From Bradyrhizobium sp. CB82 (GTDB lineage: Bacteria > Pseudomonadota > Alphaproteobacteria > Rhizobiales > Xanthobacteraceae), in assembly GCF_029714405.1 (NCBI RefSeq), contig NZ_CP121650.1:620001-684000 (forward strand): a DNA stretch of 64,000 nt, read 5' to 3'. The position numbers were made by a program, and so were the translations under genes. Positions 18,476-27,426 of this stretch are shown in pieces. Below the pieces are notes generated by a model. That model worked only from the letters and a program-made list of their open reading frames with translations. It made no database searches and had not been told where the DNA came from. Every line of letters starts with the position of its first letter. Position 1 is the first letter of the stretch.

Positions 18476-19846
18476 ATGGCGAAGGTGGCTGATCCAAAAG
18501 GTGTGGCGGAGATCTCGGCGAGAATCGAGCGCTTGCCTTTTTCTCGTTGGCACGTTCGAGCCCTGAGTGTGACTGGAACGGCGCATTTCTTCGATGCGTT
18601 CGATTCCTTGGCAATTGCGTTCTCGCTTCCCGTTCTGGTTGGTCTATGGAGTCTCACACCCTCCGAGATTGGCCTTCTGATTTCCGGCGGCTATCTGGGC
18701 CAACTGGCGGGGGCGTTCTTCTTCAGCTGGCTTGCGCAACGGTATGGCCGCCGACCGGCGCTGACTTGGACGATTTGGATCGTTTCAATTTTCAGTCTCG
18801 CGTGCGCGGTATCCTGGAATTACCTGTCGTTCTTGATTTTTAGGCTGGTACAAGGCACAGGGCTCGGCGGAGAAGTGCCGGTGGCGTCGACCTACATCAA
18901 CGAAGTGTCGCAGGCGCGCATTCGCGGCCGAATGGTCGTCCTTTTACAAACCTGTTTCGCGTTGGGCATATTGATTTGCTCACTGATAGCGGTTTGGCTC
19001 GTTCCACATTTTGGTTGGCAGTCCATCTTTCTATTGGGAGCGGTGCCGGCGGTCCTGGCAATCTCCTTGCGCCGTATCCTTCCCGAGTCGCCGAGATGGT
19101 TGGCCGCGAACGGCCGCATGGCCGAGGCCGAGGCCAGTCTCGATCGGATCGAGACAACAGTTGCGTCGTCGTCCGGGCGCGAATTGCCGCCGATCGGGAA
19201 GATCGAAGTCGTTTCGGCGGAGCAGGCGACCGGCTGGTTGCAGCTCGTCTCAAGGGAATATGTGTCCCGAACCGTCTTTACGTCCATTGCAATGCTCTGT
19301 ACGTCGCTCGCGGGATACGGACTCCTGTCCTGGATGCCGACAATCTACAAAACGGTCTATAAGTTGTCGGTTCAGCAGGCGCTGAACGTGAGCCTCGTGG
19401 GGTACTTTGCCGTTTTCCTGGGAGGCCTTACGTTGGCCCTTGTCGTCGATCGGATAGGCCGTCGCCCCAGTTTCGTCATCGGATTCGGAATGAGCGCGGT
19501 CACGCTCGTTGTTCTTTCCGTCGTCGCTCAAACTGCGTCGCTGGAAATTATCGTGACGCTCGTCTCAGTGGGACTATTCTTCATAACCTTTCTTCTGACG
19601 GGCGCGTATCTTTATGCGGCGGAGATATATCCAACCAGGATTCGCGCTCTGGGGACGGGTCTCGCGAGCGCGTGGTTCCGCATTGGCTCGATAGTGGGTC
19701 CGACCATCATCGGTCTCCTTTTGACCTTCGGGACGATCAGTACCGTTTTTCTGTTCTTTGCAGCGGCGGCGGGTATCGGTGCGGTAACCGTGCTGATCTC
19801 CTTCGTCGAAACCAAGGGCCAGGTCCTCGAAAAACTATCTCATTAG
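18476..19846 (+). CDS. MFS transporter (metabolite:H+ symporter type)
   Basis: The product has 456 residues and about 12 membrane segments. Family signatures are AQRYGRRPAL after TM2, RLVQGTGLGGEVPVA in TM4, RILPESPRWL before the central loop and DRIGRRPSFV in the second half. This branch includes sugar and aromatic-acid symporters. It starts at ATG 18476 after GAGGGGGG and precedes an SDR by 15 nt. It probably imports the acid handled by the surrounding CoA-transferases; the substrate is unknown. Confidence 0.88.
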   Translation: MAKVADPKGVAEISARIERLPFSRWHVRALSVTGTAHFFDAFDSLAIAFSLPVLVGLWSLTPSEIGLLISGGYLGQLAGAFFFSWLAQRYGRRPALTWTIWIVSIFSLACAVSWNYLSFLIFRLVQGTGLGGEVPVASTYINEVSQARIRGRMVVLLQTCFALGILICSLIAVWLVPHFGWQSIFLLGAVPAVLAISLRRILPESPRWLAANGRMAEAEASLDRIETTVASSSGRELPPIGKIEVVSAEQATGWLQLVSREYVSRTVFTSIAMLCTSLAGYGLLSWMPTIYKTVYKLSVQQALNVSLVGYFAVFLGGLTLALVVDRIGRRPSFVIGFGMSAVTLVVLSVVAQTASLEIIVTLVSVGLFFITFLLTGAYLYAAEIYPTRIRALGTGLASAWFRIGSIVGPTIIGLLLTFGTISTVFLFFAAAAGIGAVTVLISFVETKGQVLEKLSH

Positions 19847-19861
19847 GGAGTTGAGGTTCGC

Positions 19862-20638
19862 GTGCGGCGCCAAGAAGATAGCGATTTCGTTGGAAAGACA
19901 TATGTAGTGACCGGAGCGGCAAGCGGCTTGGGACGGGCATGCGCGCTTCGGCTCGCAGAAGCGGGAGCGCAGCTTGTCCTTGGTGACATCAGCGTCGACG
20001 GACTTAAGCGCGTGGGTGACGAGATCGAAAATGCCACCGCGGATCGGAGGCCCGTACGCACCCGGCTCGCGGATGTCACCGATCCTCGGCATTGCGACGC
20101 CCTAGCGGATCTCGCGGAATCCGAGTTCGGCGGATTGGATGGAGCCGTCTGCGCGGCCGGATTCAATAGAAATTCGTCCACCCTGGACATGGATCTGGAT
20201 GAGTGGAACGCGGTCATTTCAGCAAATCTGACGGGATGCTATCTGACCTGTCGAGCAGTCATCCGGTCAATCCTGAGGATGAAGACGAATGGTTCGATCG
20301 TAACCTTCTCTTCTCGCTTGGGTTCAGCGGGCGCTCCTGGAAGCGCGCACTATTCTGCCGCGAAAGCCGGGATCGCGGCGCTGACAAAAACATTGGCTTT
20401 GGAAACGGCAACTTCGGGCATACGGATCAACTCCGTGGCACCCGGCATCGTATTGACGCCTAATGTAGAGGCCGTCGTAGGTGCCGCGGATCTGCAGGCC
20501 TATACAGCAAGTGTACCGATGAAACGGTTGGGGCAGCCCGATGAAGTAGCGACTGCGGTCGCCTTCCTGCTCAGCGATGCCAGCAGTTATTTGACCGGTC
20601 AAACCCTGCACATCAATGGCGGCCGATACATGCCGTAA
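19862..20638 (+). CDS. SDR-family oxidoreductase
   Basis: This 258-residue protein has TGAASGLG (17-24), a catalytic serine at 150/151, Tyr164 and Lys168 (YSAAK). The start is GTG 19862, preceded by GGGAG. It follows the MFS gene and precedes a CoA-transferase pseudogene, so it probably oxidises or reduces a hydroxy/keto intermediate of the same pathway. Nothing more specific can be said from sequence. Confidence 0.85.
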   Translation: MRRQEDSDFVGKTYVVTGAASGLGRACALRLAEAGAQLVLGDISVDGLKRVGDEIENATADRRPVRTRLADVTDPRHCDALADLAESEFGGLDGAVCAAGFNRNSSTLDMDLDEWNAVISANLTGCYLTCRAVIRSILRMKTNGSIVTFSSRLGSAGAPGSAHYSAAKAGIAALTKTLALETATSGIRINSVAPGIVLTPNVEAVVGAADLQAYTASVPMKRLGQPDEVATAVAFLLSDASSYLTGQTLHINGGRYMP

Positions 20639-20695
20639 CGCGGGAGTATTGCGGCCTGCTGGCCGGAAACTCACACTCTGATCTGGGAAATCGCA

Positions 20696-21822
20696 ATGGA
20701 TACTTTGCTGCAAGGACTGAAGGTCATCGACCTTACTCGGCACGTTCCGGGGCCTTATGGAACGATGCTGTTGGCCGATCTCGGGGCCGATGTTGTCGTC
20801 GTAGGGGGGGCGGAAGCCCGCCGGTCGCCGAACTGTCGGGCGGAAAGAGATACGTCGCGCTCAATCTCAAGTCCGAGATGGGGCTCGATGCCTTCTACAA
20901 ACTCGTCGCTTCGGCGGATGTCTGTATTGAGGGATTTCGTCCCGGCGTAGCGGACCGGCTGGGGATAGGCTACGAGAAACTCGCTGCGCTCAATTCGAAG
21001 ATCATCTACTGCTCCCTCACGGGCTACGGACAAGCGGGACCGCTTTCCGCCGAAGCAGGCCATGACATAAATTATCTGGCTGTCTCCGGGGTGTTGGGCA
21101 GTATGGGGCCCGCCGATGGACCTCCAACCGTGCCTTTAAATCTCCTTGCCGATATGGCAGGCGGCGGCCTCCTTGCGGCATTCGCGATCCTGGCGGCACT
21201 GCACGCGCGCAATGCAACAGGCCTCGGCCGCTACGTTGATGTCGCGATGACGGACGGATGCTTCTCGTTCATGGGCATGCACCTCTCCGCATGGGGAAAG
21301 CCCGCAATGCCGACCCGTGGAGCAGGCCTGATGAACGGCCGCGCTCCGTTCTACAGATGCTATCGTTGCGCGGACGACAGATATATCGCTGTCGGCGCGC
21401 TTGAGCCGGAATTCTTCTCCCGGCTGTGGAGCCATCTAGGCTTGGGGGACCGTCCCGACCATTTCGATCGCGATAATTGGCCGATGATCGAAAAAGTGCT
21501 TGCAGAATGTTTTCTCAGGGAAAGCCGGGACGCTTGGGTGAAGAAGTTCAAGGGTGTGGATGCCTGTGTCTCGCCCGTCCTCGATCCATGGGAGGCTGCA
21601 AGTAGCGATTACTACGTAGCGAGATTCGGAGAGAAAGGCGCCGAAAGTCCGGCGGTGCCAATATTTTCAGACTGCGAGTTGAAGCACGATCGACCAAAAA
21701 TGCGCGACGAAACCAGCCTGATGATGAAGGAATTGGGCTATTCTGCCGCGCAAATTCAAGCAGCAGCTCCAGCGCCGGTCGACCTCAACAAGATGTTGAC
21801 CTGGCCGCCGCCGCTTAAATGA
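20696..21822 (+). pseudogene. Family III CoA-transferase, frameshifted in a G7 run
   Basis: The N-terminus from ATG 20696 reads [29 protein letters not shown], a normal CaiB/BaiF start. At the seven-G run 20804-20810 the frame is lost. The following frame continues [20 protein letters not shown] and then a full CoA-transferase body to 21822, with probable catalytic Asp in NLLADMAGGG. One extra G would restore the gene. This can be true inactivation, phase variation or a homopolymer sequencing error. Confidence 0.8.
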
Positions 21823-21839
21823 GATTCCCGGATAGTAGT

Positions 21840-22670
21840 CTAGCTCGTTTCTCTGTTGGACCAGCCCAATCTGGCCGAACTTTCTTTTGCAGAAACGAGT
21901 AGAGCTTTAATCGCATCGCTTGGCATCTTTATGATCGCGGCCGACGTGCTCAACACTGTGATCGTAACCCTCAAATATCCCTGAGCATCGAAAACTGGCG
22001 CCGCCGCCGCACGCAATCCCGGAATGACATTCCCATCGATCCAAGCATAGCCTTGGGACTTTACGTTGCCGATATATTGCTCGACCTCAGCAAGGTTGAG
22101 CGGCGGACGATCCGCCGATTGCAATTCTTGTTTGACGTGCTTCTGGGTCGCTTGGCGAGGCAAGAAGGAAAGAAATATCCGTCCGGTTGACGACGTAAGA
22201 ACTGGCAGTACGGATCCCAAGGTTAGATTGGTGAAGATCGGCCGACTGCCGCTGTACCAACGTATCAGGGTTGGTCCATTTTCTCCCCAAACAGAGACGA
22301 AGGTTGTCTGATCCAGGCCCTTTGAAAGCTTTTCGGCTTCCTGCGCAGCAACCTCGACCGCGTCCAATCTATTCAATGCAGCAAGACCGAGGCGCAGCGC
22401 AAATTCACCGAGATCATAATAGCCGGAAGGAGTTTGTTGCACCAGATTGGCACGAATGAGGCTTGCGAGATAGCGATGAGCGGTGCTGGGAAGCATTCCG
22501 GATCGCTTGGCCAAGACATTCAATGGTGCGGCCGTTCGATCGCCTATGATCGCCTCGAGCAAGACGCTTCCATTTTCGACGGACTGAACGCCCTTCGGAT
22601 GCGGATTTTTTTTTCGCTTCGAGGCGCGAGCTTGGCGCTGGTCCGGCGCTGGGGCCTTAAATTGCGTCAT
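21840..22670 (-). CDS. IclR-family transcriptional regulator
   Basis: The product has 276 residues from ATG 22670 (a TTG at 22685 is an alternative). A basic N-terminal tail (KRKKNPHPKG) precedes the winged HTH (LAKRSGMLPSTAHRYLASLIRANLV) and an effector domain with GNVIPGLRAAAAPVFDAQG. It is transcribed behind the acyl-CoA ligase and MaoC genes and may be co-transcribed with them. Likely targets are the CoA-transferase, MFS and ligase operons; TTGCGCAATATA at 18351 and 30553 is a candidate site. Confidence 0.85.
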   Translation of the reverse strand: MTQFKAPAPDQRQARASKRKKNPHPKGVQSVENGSVLLEAIIGDRTAAPLNVLAKRSGMLPSTAHRYLASLIRANLVQQTPSGYYDLGEFALRLGLAALNRLDAVEVAAQEAEKLSKGLDQTTFVSVWGENGPTLIRWYSGSRPIFTNLTLGSVLPVLTSSTGRIFLSFLPRQATQKHVKQELQSADRPPLNLAEVEQYIGNVKSQGYAWIDGNVIPGLRAAAAPVFDAQGYLRVTITVLSTSAAIIKMPSDAIKALLVSAKESSARLGWSNRETS

Positions 22671-22734
22671 TGTCTGGTCGCCCAAGTAGGCACGGTTATT
22701 TCCTCTTTCCTATGTCTTGGGCGAGGAGGCGGCT

Positions 22735-24390
22735 TCACCTAATAGGATATTCACGACTTACGAGCTCTCGGACGCTGACGCCCGCCGACTTCCTGTCCCA
22801 CGTATTGCCATTGATGCCGCGGTCTCGCAATTCGCTCTTCTTCACCTTATTCGTCGGCGTCCGCGGCAGCGCGTCAACGGCCTCTAGATATCTCGGAACC
22901 ATATAGTGCGGTAGTTCGGTTGCAAGATGCCTGCTCAATTCGCCGAAATCAATATTCGTTTCGCGGTGTGGTACGACAAACAGCTTGATATCGTCGTCCG
23001 CTTCGAACTCTGAAGGCACGCCGACGGCGGCACACTCCGACACGGCCGGAAAGAGGAGGGCGGCTGCCTCTATGTCGTAAGAAGCGACGTTTTCCGAGCG
23101 TCGGCGGATCCGATCTCCCATTCGGTCCGCAAAGTACAGATATCCCTCGCGATCGATGTATCCGGCATCACCAGTCTGAAACCAAAGATTGCGCCAGGCT
23201 TCGACTGTCTTTTCCGGCATCCCTAAATAGCCCTGCATGATCGTCCACGCCGATTTGGGTCGAACGACAATTTGGCCGATTTCCATAGCGGGTAAGGGTT
23301 CGTCGGTTACGGGATCGGCGATCTGCAGATCGAACCATCTGGCGTCGACCTTGCCGGCTGCCCCGATCCTAAGTGGTTCATCATATGCGGTCCAGACGGG
23401 CACGCCGATTTCGGTCATGCCGTAGGCCTCCACCGCCCTCACGCCGAATCTCGCTTCGAATTCTGCTGCGATGCGCTTCGGGAGCGGATTGCATAAGACA
23501 GTCTTGAGGTCGTTGCGCGCGTCTACTTCGGTTCGCGGTTGCGCAAAGATCATCTCAAGCATCGGACCGTGAGCCACAGTCACCGTCACTCCATATCGAA
23601 CCACCTTCTCAAGCCAACTCTCGGCGGAAAAGCGCGCGTCGAGAACGAGTTTGCCGCCGGCAAGAAGTTGCGCATAGACGGCAAGGAATTTCCCGGCCAT
23701 GTGGAACATCGGGTGCACGCAATAATAAACATCGCGCGACGTCAGCCGGAGGTGCTCGACCGTCGACTTCGCGGTCAAGAAGTTCTGGGCGTGACACAAC
23801 CTGACGCCCTTCGCCGGCCCGCTGGTGCCGGACGTATAGATAATTGACGCTATATCGGATGGAGCGGGCATGATATCGGGCGGTTCGGTCGCTTCCGCCT
23901 CGTGCATCGAATCTAAAGCGACGACCTTCAGTTCTCCGATCGGTCTCGCGGCCCCGCCTATGACGATTGCGCAGCGCAGCAAAGGAATCTTTGATTGCGC
24001 CTCGGCCAGTGCCGGCAAGTGACTCTCATGAATAACGATCACCTTGGCTGCGCAGGTGTTGACGGCGTGTATCAACGTCTGACCGCGATATGCAGTGTTT
24101 ATCGTCACCTCGATGGCGCCAAGCATATTGATGGCGATCCATGCATGGATCGCCTCGGCGGAATTGGGCGCCATGACGACAACAGAGTCGTGCGGCTTCA
24201 CGCCTATACTTGATAGGCCACGGGCCAGTCTTTGCGCCGCCCGAAACGTTTGGGCAAACGATTCCGTTTCTCCGCCGATCACTTCCAGGAACGTGTCGTT
24301 AGGCGAAAGCCGAACACGTTCGCGCAGAGCCCAGTTCAGGGTCCAATTCTCTTTGTCCGCATCGGTCAGTAGGTCTCGATCATTCGACAT
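22735..24390 (-). CDS. AMP-dependent acyl-CoA synthetase
   Basis: The product has 551 residues from ATG 24390, chosen because GAGG lies just upstream. It has ATP motif IIYTSGTSGPAKG, adenylate motif VEAYGMTEIG, hinge FADRMGDRIRRRSENV and C-terminal PRTPTNKVKKSEL with the catalytic lysine region. It activates a carboxylic acid to its CoA ester through an acyl-AMP. It sits between a MaoC hydratase and an IclR regulator, suggesting a beta-oxidation-like pathway. The acid is unknown. Confidence 0.88.
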   Translation of the reverse strand: MSNDRDLLTDADKENWTLNWALRERVRLSPNDTFLEVIGGETESFAQTFRAAQRLARGLSSIGVKPHDSVVVMAPNSAEAIHAWIAINMLGAIEVTINTAYRGQTLIHAVNTCAAKVIVIHESHLPALAEAQSKIPLLRCAIVIGGAARPIGELKVVALDSMHEAEATEPPDIMPAPSDIASIIYTSGTSGPAKGVRLCHAQNFLTAKSTVEHLRLTSRDVYYCVHPMFHMAGKFLAVYAQLLAGGKLVLDARFSAESWLEKVVRYGVTVTVAHGPMLEMIFAQPRTEVDARNDLKTVLCNPLPKRIAAEFEARFGVRAVEAYGMTEIGVPVWTAYDEPLRIGAAGKVDARWFDLQIADPVTDEPLPAMEIGQIVVRPKSAWTIMQGYLGMPEKTVEAWRNLWFQTGDAGYIDREGYLYFADRMGDRIRRRSENVASYDIEAAALLFPAVSECAAVGVPSEFEADDDIKLFVVPHRETNIDFGELSRHLATELPHYMVPRYLEAVDALPRTPTNKVKKSELRDRGINGNTWDRKSAGVSVRELVSREYPIR

Positions 24391-24456
24391 GATAATCCTC
24401 GCGATTCCGCCGGCTCGGGCGCGTAGCCCTTTCATTGCCAATCACGGACGGGCCGT

Positions 24457-24903
24457 CTACCCGACCGTTTCGACCCACGTTATGATGTGTTTTGCAACCG
24501 CTATAACATCCCGATGCTGGTTGATGACATTGATATCCGAGTAGCAGCGCCATCTAGGGCCATCGAGTTTTTCGACCGTATAATTGACTGTGACTGTATC
24601 CCCGAAGAAGACGGGTTTGAGAAACCTGATCCGATCGTAACCGAGCGAGACCGGCGCCAAATTGCCGTATCGTTCAAGGTGTGGATTGAACATCATCGAC
24701 GATGCGGTCGACATGAACCCGACGACAAGGATGCCGTGGGCAATTCGACGGCCGAACGCCGAGCGTCTCATGTATTCTTCGTTGATGTGAGCGGACGAGA
24801 AATCGCCGGTCAGCCCGGCGGTCAGATAAACGTCGCTCTCGCTTACCGTCTTTGAAAAGCGAACTGAAGCTCCTGGGACTACTCCGAAGTCTGCATCCTC
24901 CAT
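24457..24903 (-). CDS. MaoC-family (R)-hydratase-like protein
   Basis: This protein of 148 residues from ATG 24903 (after GGAAGGAACG) has one hotdog domain with the hydratase motif GLTGDFSSAHINEEYM, including the Asp and His expected for catalysis, and GRRIAHGILVVGFMS. It should hydrate an enoyl-CoA. It is first in the minus-strand unit MaoC, ligase, IclR. A longer frame to 24951 exists but lacks a comparable ribosome site. Confidence 0.85.
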   Translation of the reverse strand: MEDADFGVVPGASVRFSKTVSESDVYLTAGLTGDFSSAHINEEYMRRSAFGRRIAHGILVVGFMSTASSMMFNPHLERYGNLAPVSLGYDRIRFLKPVFFGDTVTVNYTVEKLDGPRWRCYSDINVINQHRDVIAVAKHIITWVETVG

Positions 24904-24994
24904 TGCGTTCCTTCCCGTTGCCGTGGTTTCTCTATGGACAATGAATTTCATATAGTGTTACTAGGCCTTACGTGCAAACACTTCTGAGGTTGTC

Positions 24995-25984
24995 ATGGCT
25001 GATTTGGCAGATCATCTATTCGTCGCTCTCGTCCTTCCCCTTACGCATGATTTCCGGATCGACGAACCCGGTTTGCGTCGCCTGGTTCGCCACTATGCCG
25101 AGAACAAGAAGTTCGCCGCCGTCGGCGGTCTCGTTGCTAACCCGGAGGCGGGCGAGATCTTTTACTTGAGCCAGGACGAGAAGCGCCGTGCGCTGGACAT
25201 CGTCATGGAAGAAGCTTCGGGAAAGATGCCAATCCTGGCGGGCACTTTCGGGTGGACGACCCACGACGTCGTCCAGACCGCCAAGGATGCTAAAGCTGCT
25301 GGGGTGGATGGCATCTTCTGCATTCCGCCGGCAGGTGCGATGGACATCACAACGAGCTGGGATGCCGAAAAATATCCGGAAGTCTGGCTCGATCAGATTA
25401 AGGAGCAGGACCGCGCAGTGGACCTTCCTATTTTCACGCATCCGGTGGCGGCTTCGACTGCCGCGTACGGGATCGGCTTGCCCAAGGAGCCCACTTTGCA
25501 AATCTGCCGTGAGGTGCCGAATGTGGTTGGTTGGAAGATGACCTACAGCTATGGCGGCCATAGGTTGATTTCACGTGCGCTGCGTTCCCAAGCGCCGCGC
25601 GTGGCGATCATGGGCGCCGCCGCGCACTACTTCCACGAAAATTTGGCTACTGGCGATTTCCGCGGGACCATCTCGGGTTCGTGGAACTACGCTCTCAATC
25701 CCATGCTAAGTCATATCGAGGCATGGCGGCGGAAGGACATCGACGCCGCCAATCAAATCTGGAACGGCGGCCTGGTGCAACTCCACGAATACATCTATTC
25801 GGAGTGGGGCAGGCTGCACATCCGCTATAAGATCGCGGCGTGGCTATGCGGATTGGTGGATTCTCCCCTCATGCGTCCGCCCATGCCAAAGCCGCGGAAA
25901 ATTGAAGTCGATACGATCGCTAAGCTGCTCAAAGAGGCCGGCATCGAGACCATTTCGAAGCCGGATCCTGAGATGGCCGCCTAA
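24995..25984 (+). CDS. Dihydrodipicolinate synthase-family aldolase/lyase of unknown substrate
   Basis: This 329-residue TIM-barrel protein of the DapA family has a probable Schiff-base lysine, Lys181 (NVVGWKMTYS). The usual Tyr of the YN-P motif is not present; the equivalent segment reads IFTHPVAA. The family cleaves or forms C-C bonds with pyruvate-like substrates, or dehydrates. It is divergent from the MaoC/ligase unit. I do not recognise a specific function. It lacks the landmarks of NahE, although a hydratase-aldolase role would fit an aromatic locus. Confidence 0.8.
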   Translation: MADLADHLFVALVLPLTHDFRIDEPGLRRLVRHYAENKKFAAVGGLVANPEAGEIFYLSQDEKRRALDIVMEEASGKMPILAGTFGWTTHDVVQTAKDAKAAGVDGIFCIPPAGAMDITTSWDAEKYPEVWLDQIKEQDRAVDLPIFTHPVAASTAAYGIGLPKEPTLQICREVPNVVGWKMTYSYGGHRLISRALRSQAPRVAIMGAAAHYFHENLATGDFRGTISGSWNYALNPMLSHIEAWRRKDIDAANQIWNGGLVQLHEYIYSEWGRLHIRYKIAAWLCGLVDSPLMRPPMPKPRKIEVDTIAKLLKEAGIETISKPDPEMAA

Positions 25985-26016
25985 AAATCCGGAAAGACGT
26001 GCAGACCATACGCTAT

Positions 26017-26051
26017 AGCGCGATGACCGTTCGATCCAAGCCCATCGCGCT
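26017..26051. terminator. Hairpin between convergent genes
   Basis: AGCGCGAT at 26017-26024 pairs with ATCGCGCT at 26044-26051 around a 19-nt loop, followed by TTTAG. It lies in the 98-nt gap between the DapA-family gene and the epimerase, so it may end both transcripts. Confidence 0.5.
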
Positions 26052-26082
26052 TTAGCTCGCCGCACTCTCCGATCTGCAGATT

Positions 26083-27054
26083 CTATCCGTCCAGATAGGC
26101 TTTGACGGAATCGCGCAACGTGAACATCGGGACGAACCCGAGTTCGCGCTGCGCCATTTGCAAGTCCGAGGGGGCAGGCCGTCGATACTCGAAGCCCGCC
26201 AGCGCACCATTAGCAGTGGCCCGCAGTTCGACCGAGAGTTCGGGGTGAAACTCCCGAAATGCAGCGATAACATCGTCGATCGAGATGGCCTCGCCGTTCG
26301 CAATGTTGTAGACCGCCTGCAGAGGACGATCTGAAAGAAGCGCGCAGACGTTTGCGCGAGCGGCGTCCCGGACGTCGACAAATTCCTCGATGCCACTCCA
26401 GACGATCAGCGGATCGTCGTCGACTACCGCGGTGGTCTTCTGATCAATCGCCAAACGAAATACTTCGAATAATCGGGATGGAATGCTGTTCGGGCCCGAC
26501 GGCCAACGTCCGATCACCGCGCCAAGGCGCAGGAAAATTGCCTCGACGGAATATCTGTCGCGATAAGCGAGCCCTAGCATCTCTCCCATGAGCTTTGTCG
26601 TCGCGTAGATAGACCCGGGATGTTGGGAGACGACTCGCATCAGGAAATCCTCGGGAATAGGCGCCTCGAGAGGGCGATCGAACAACGAATAGGTGACCGT
26701 GGTGGAAGATGCGGAAACAATGCGGCGCAGGTCGCCAAGACGCAGCATCTCGAGCAAGTTAGCAACGCCCCCGACGTTGGTCTGTACCGCGGCAAGGGGA
26801 GAAAGGTCGGCACGTTTCGTCAGCACGGCGGCCGAATTGACGACGGAGTCGATCTGGTGCTTCTTCACGACGGCTGCGAGCTGCGTGCGATCCCCGATGT
26901 CGACGCGCTCAACCTCGCAGCGGCTGCCAACCGCTGATTCTATCGAGGTGTGATCGGGGGCGAGGTCGGCAAGCACCGGGTCGATGCCAGCTATACGCAG
27001 TTGCTTCAGGGTTTCGCAGCCGACGAGGCCGCCGCCGAGAATCAAGACGTTCAT
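26083..27054 (-). CDS. NAD-dependent epimerase/dehydratase family protein
   Basis: This extended SDR of 323 residues has a Rossmann motif GGGLVGCETL near residues 7-16, SASSTTVTYS as the serine region and Tyr150/Lys154 (YATTK). It resembles sugar-nucleotide epimerases and also NAD-dependent reductases used in lignin-type aromatic catabolism. The start ATG 27054 is at the normal distance from the nucleotide-binding strand. Its neighbours do not define the substrate. Confidence 0.82.
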   Translation of the reverse strand: MNVLILGGGLVGCETLKQLRIAGIDPVLADLAPDHTSIESAVGSRCEVERVDIGDRTQLAAVVKKHQIDSVVNSAAVLTKRADLSPLAAVQTNVGGVANLLEMLRLGDLRRIVSASSTTVTYSLFDRPLEAPIPEDFLMRVVSQHPGSIYATTKLMGEMLGLAYRDRYSVEAIFLRLGAVIGRWPSGPNSIPSRLFEVFRLAIDQKTTAVVDDDPLIVWSGIEEFVDVRDAARANVCALLSDRPLQAVYNIANGEAISIDDVIAAFREFHPELSVELRATANGALAGFEYRRPAPSDLQMAQRELGFVPMFTLRDSVKAYLDG

Positions 27055-27184
27055 GCTCTCGCGCTTTCCCCAAGGCCGATCTGGTCCATGTGTTCAGCCC
27101 TGCTGCTAATGGATTTAGTGAGAATCCTCGAATCATCCGTCGATGTTGTCGCCATTCTCGTCAGCGCAACGAATCGAAGAGGCC

Positions 27185-27424
27185 TCACGAAACTCGCTGA
27201 ACGCCGGACGGCTTGGTCAATAAGCCTCGAAACAAAATCGCAACAAGAGAGATGCACGTCTTGAAGTTCAGCAATCCGAATATTGCCCGTGCCTCTTCCG
27301 GACGAAGGATGGCCTTCATGGGCATGGTTCCCATGATCTTGCCTTTGAGGAGCAGACCGTCGGGGTGCCGCTCCAAGGAGGTGACTTCCATCAAGACGCC
27401 TTTTTCAGGAGTGTAGAATTTCAT
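27185..27424 (-). CDS. Small conserved-looking protein coupled to the CrtI-like oxidoreductase
   Basis: This 79-residue protein, MKFYTPEKGVLMEVTSLER..., starts 2 nt after the upstream gene's stop with GGGAG in place. It contains a beta-rich segment (GLLLKGKIMGTMPMKAILRPEEARAIFGLL) and a hydrophobic stretch TCISLVAILFRGLL. The tight coupling and clean ribosome site argue that it is real. I do not recognise a function; a membrane-attached accessory protein of the oxidoreductase is one possibility. Confidence 0.6.
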   Translation of the reverse strand: MKFYTPEKGVLMEVTSLERHPDGLLLKGKIMGTMPMKAILRPEEARAIFGLLNFKTCISLVAILFRGLLTKPSGVQRVS

Positions 27425-27426
27425 TT

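Noticed and set aside
24995..25984. NahE-type hydratase-aldolase making salicylaldehyde
   Set aside because: The length fits and salicylate genes are near, but the NahE landmarks, such as the GTFGE segment in context, are absent, so only the family is claimed.
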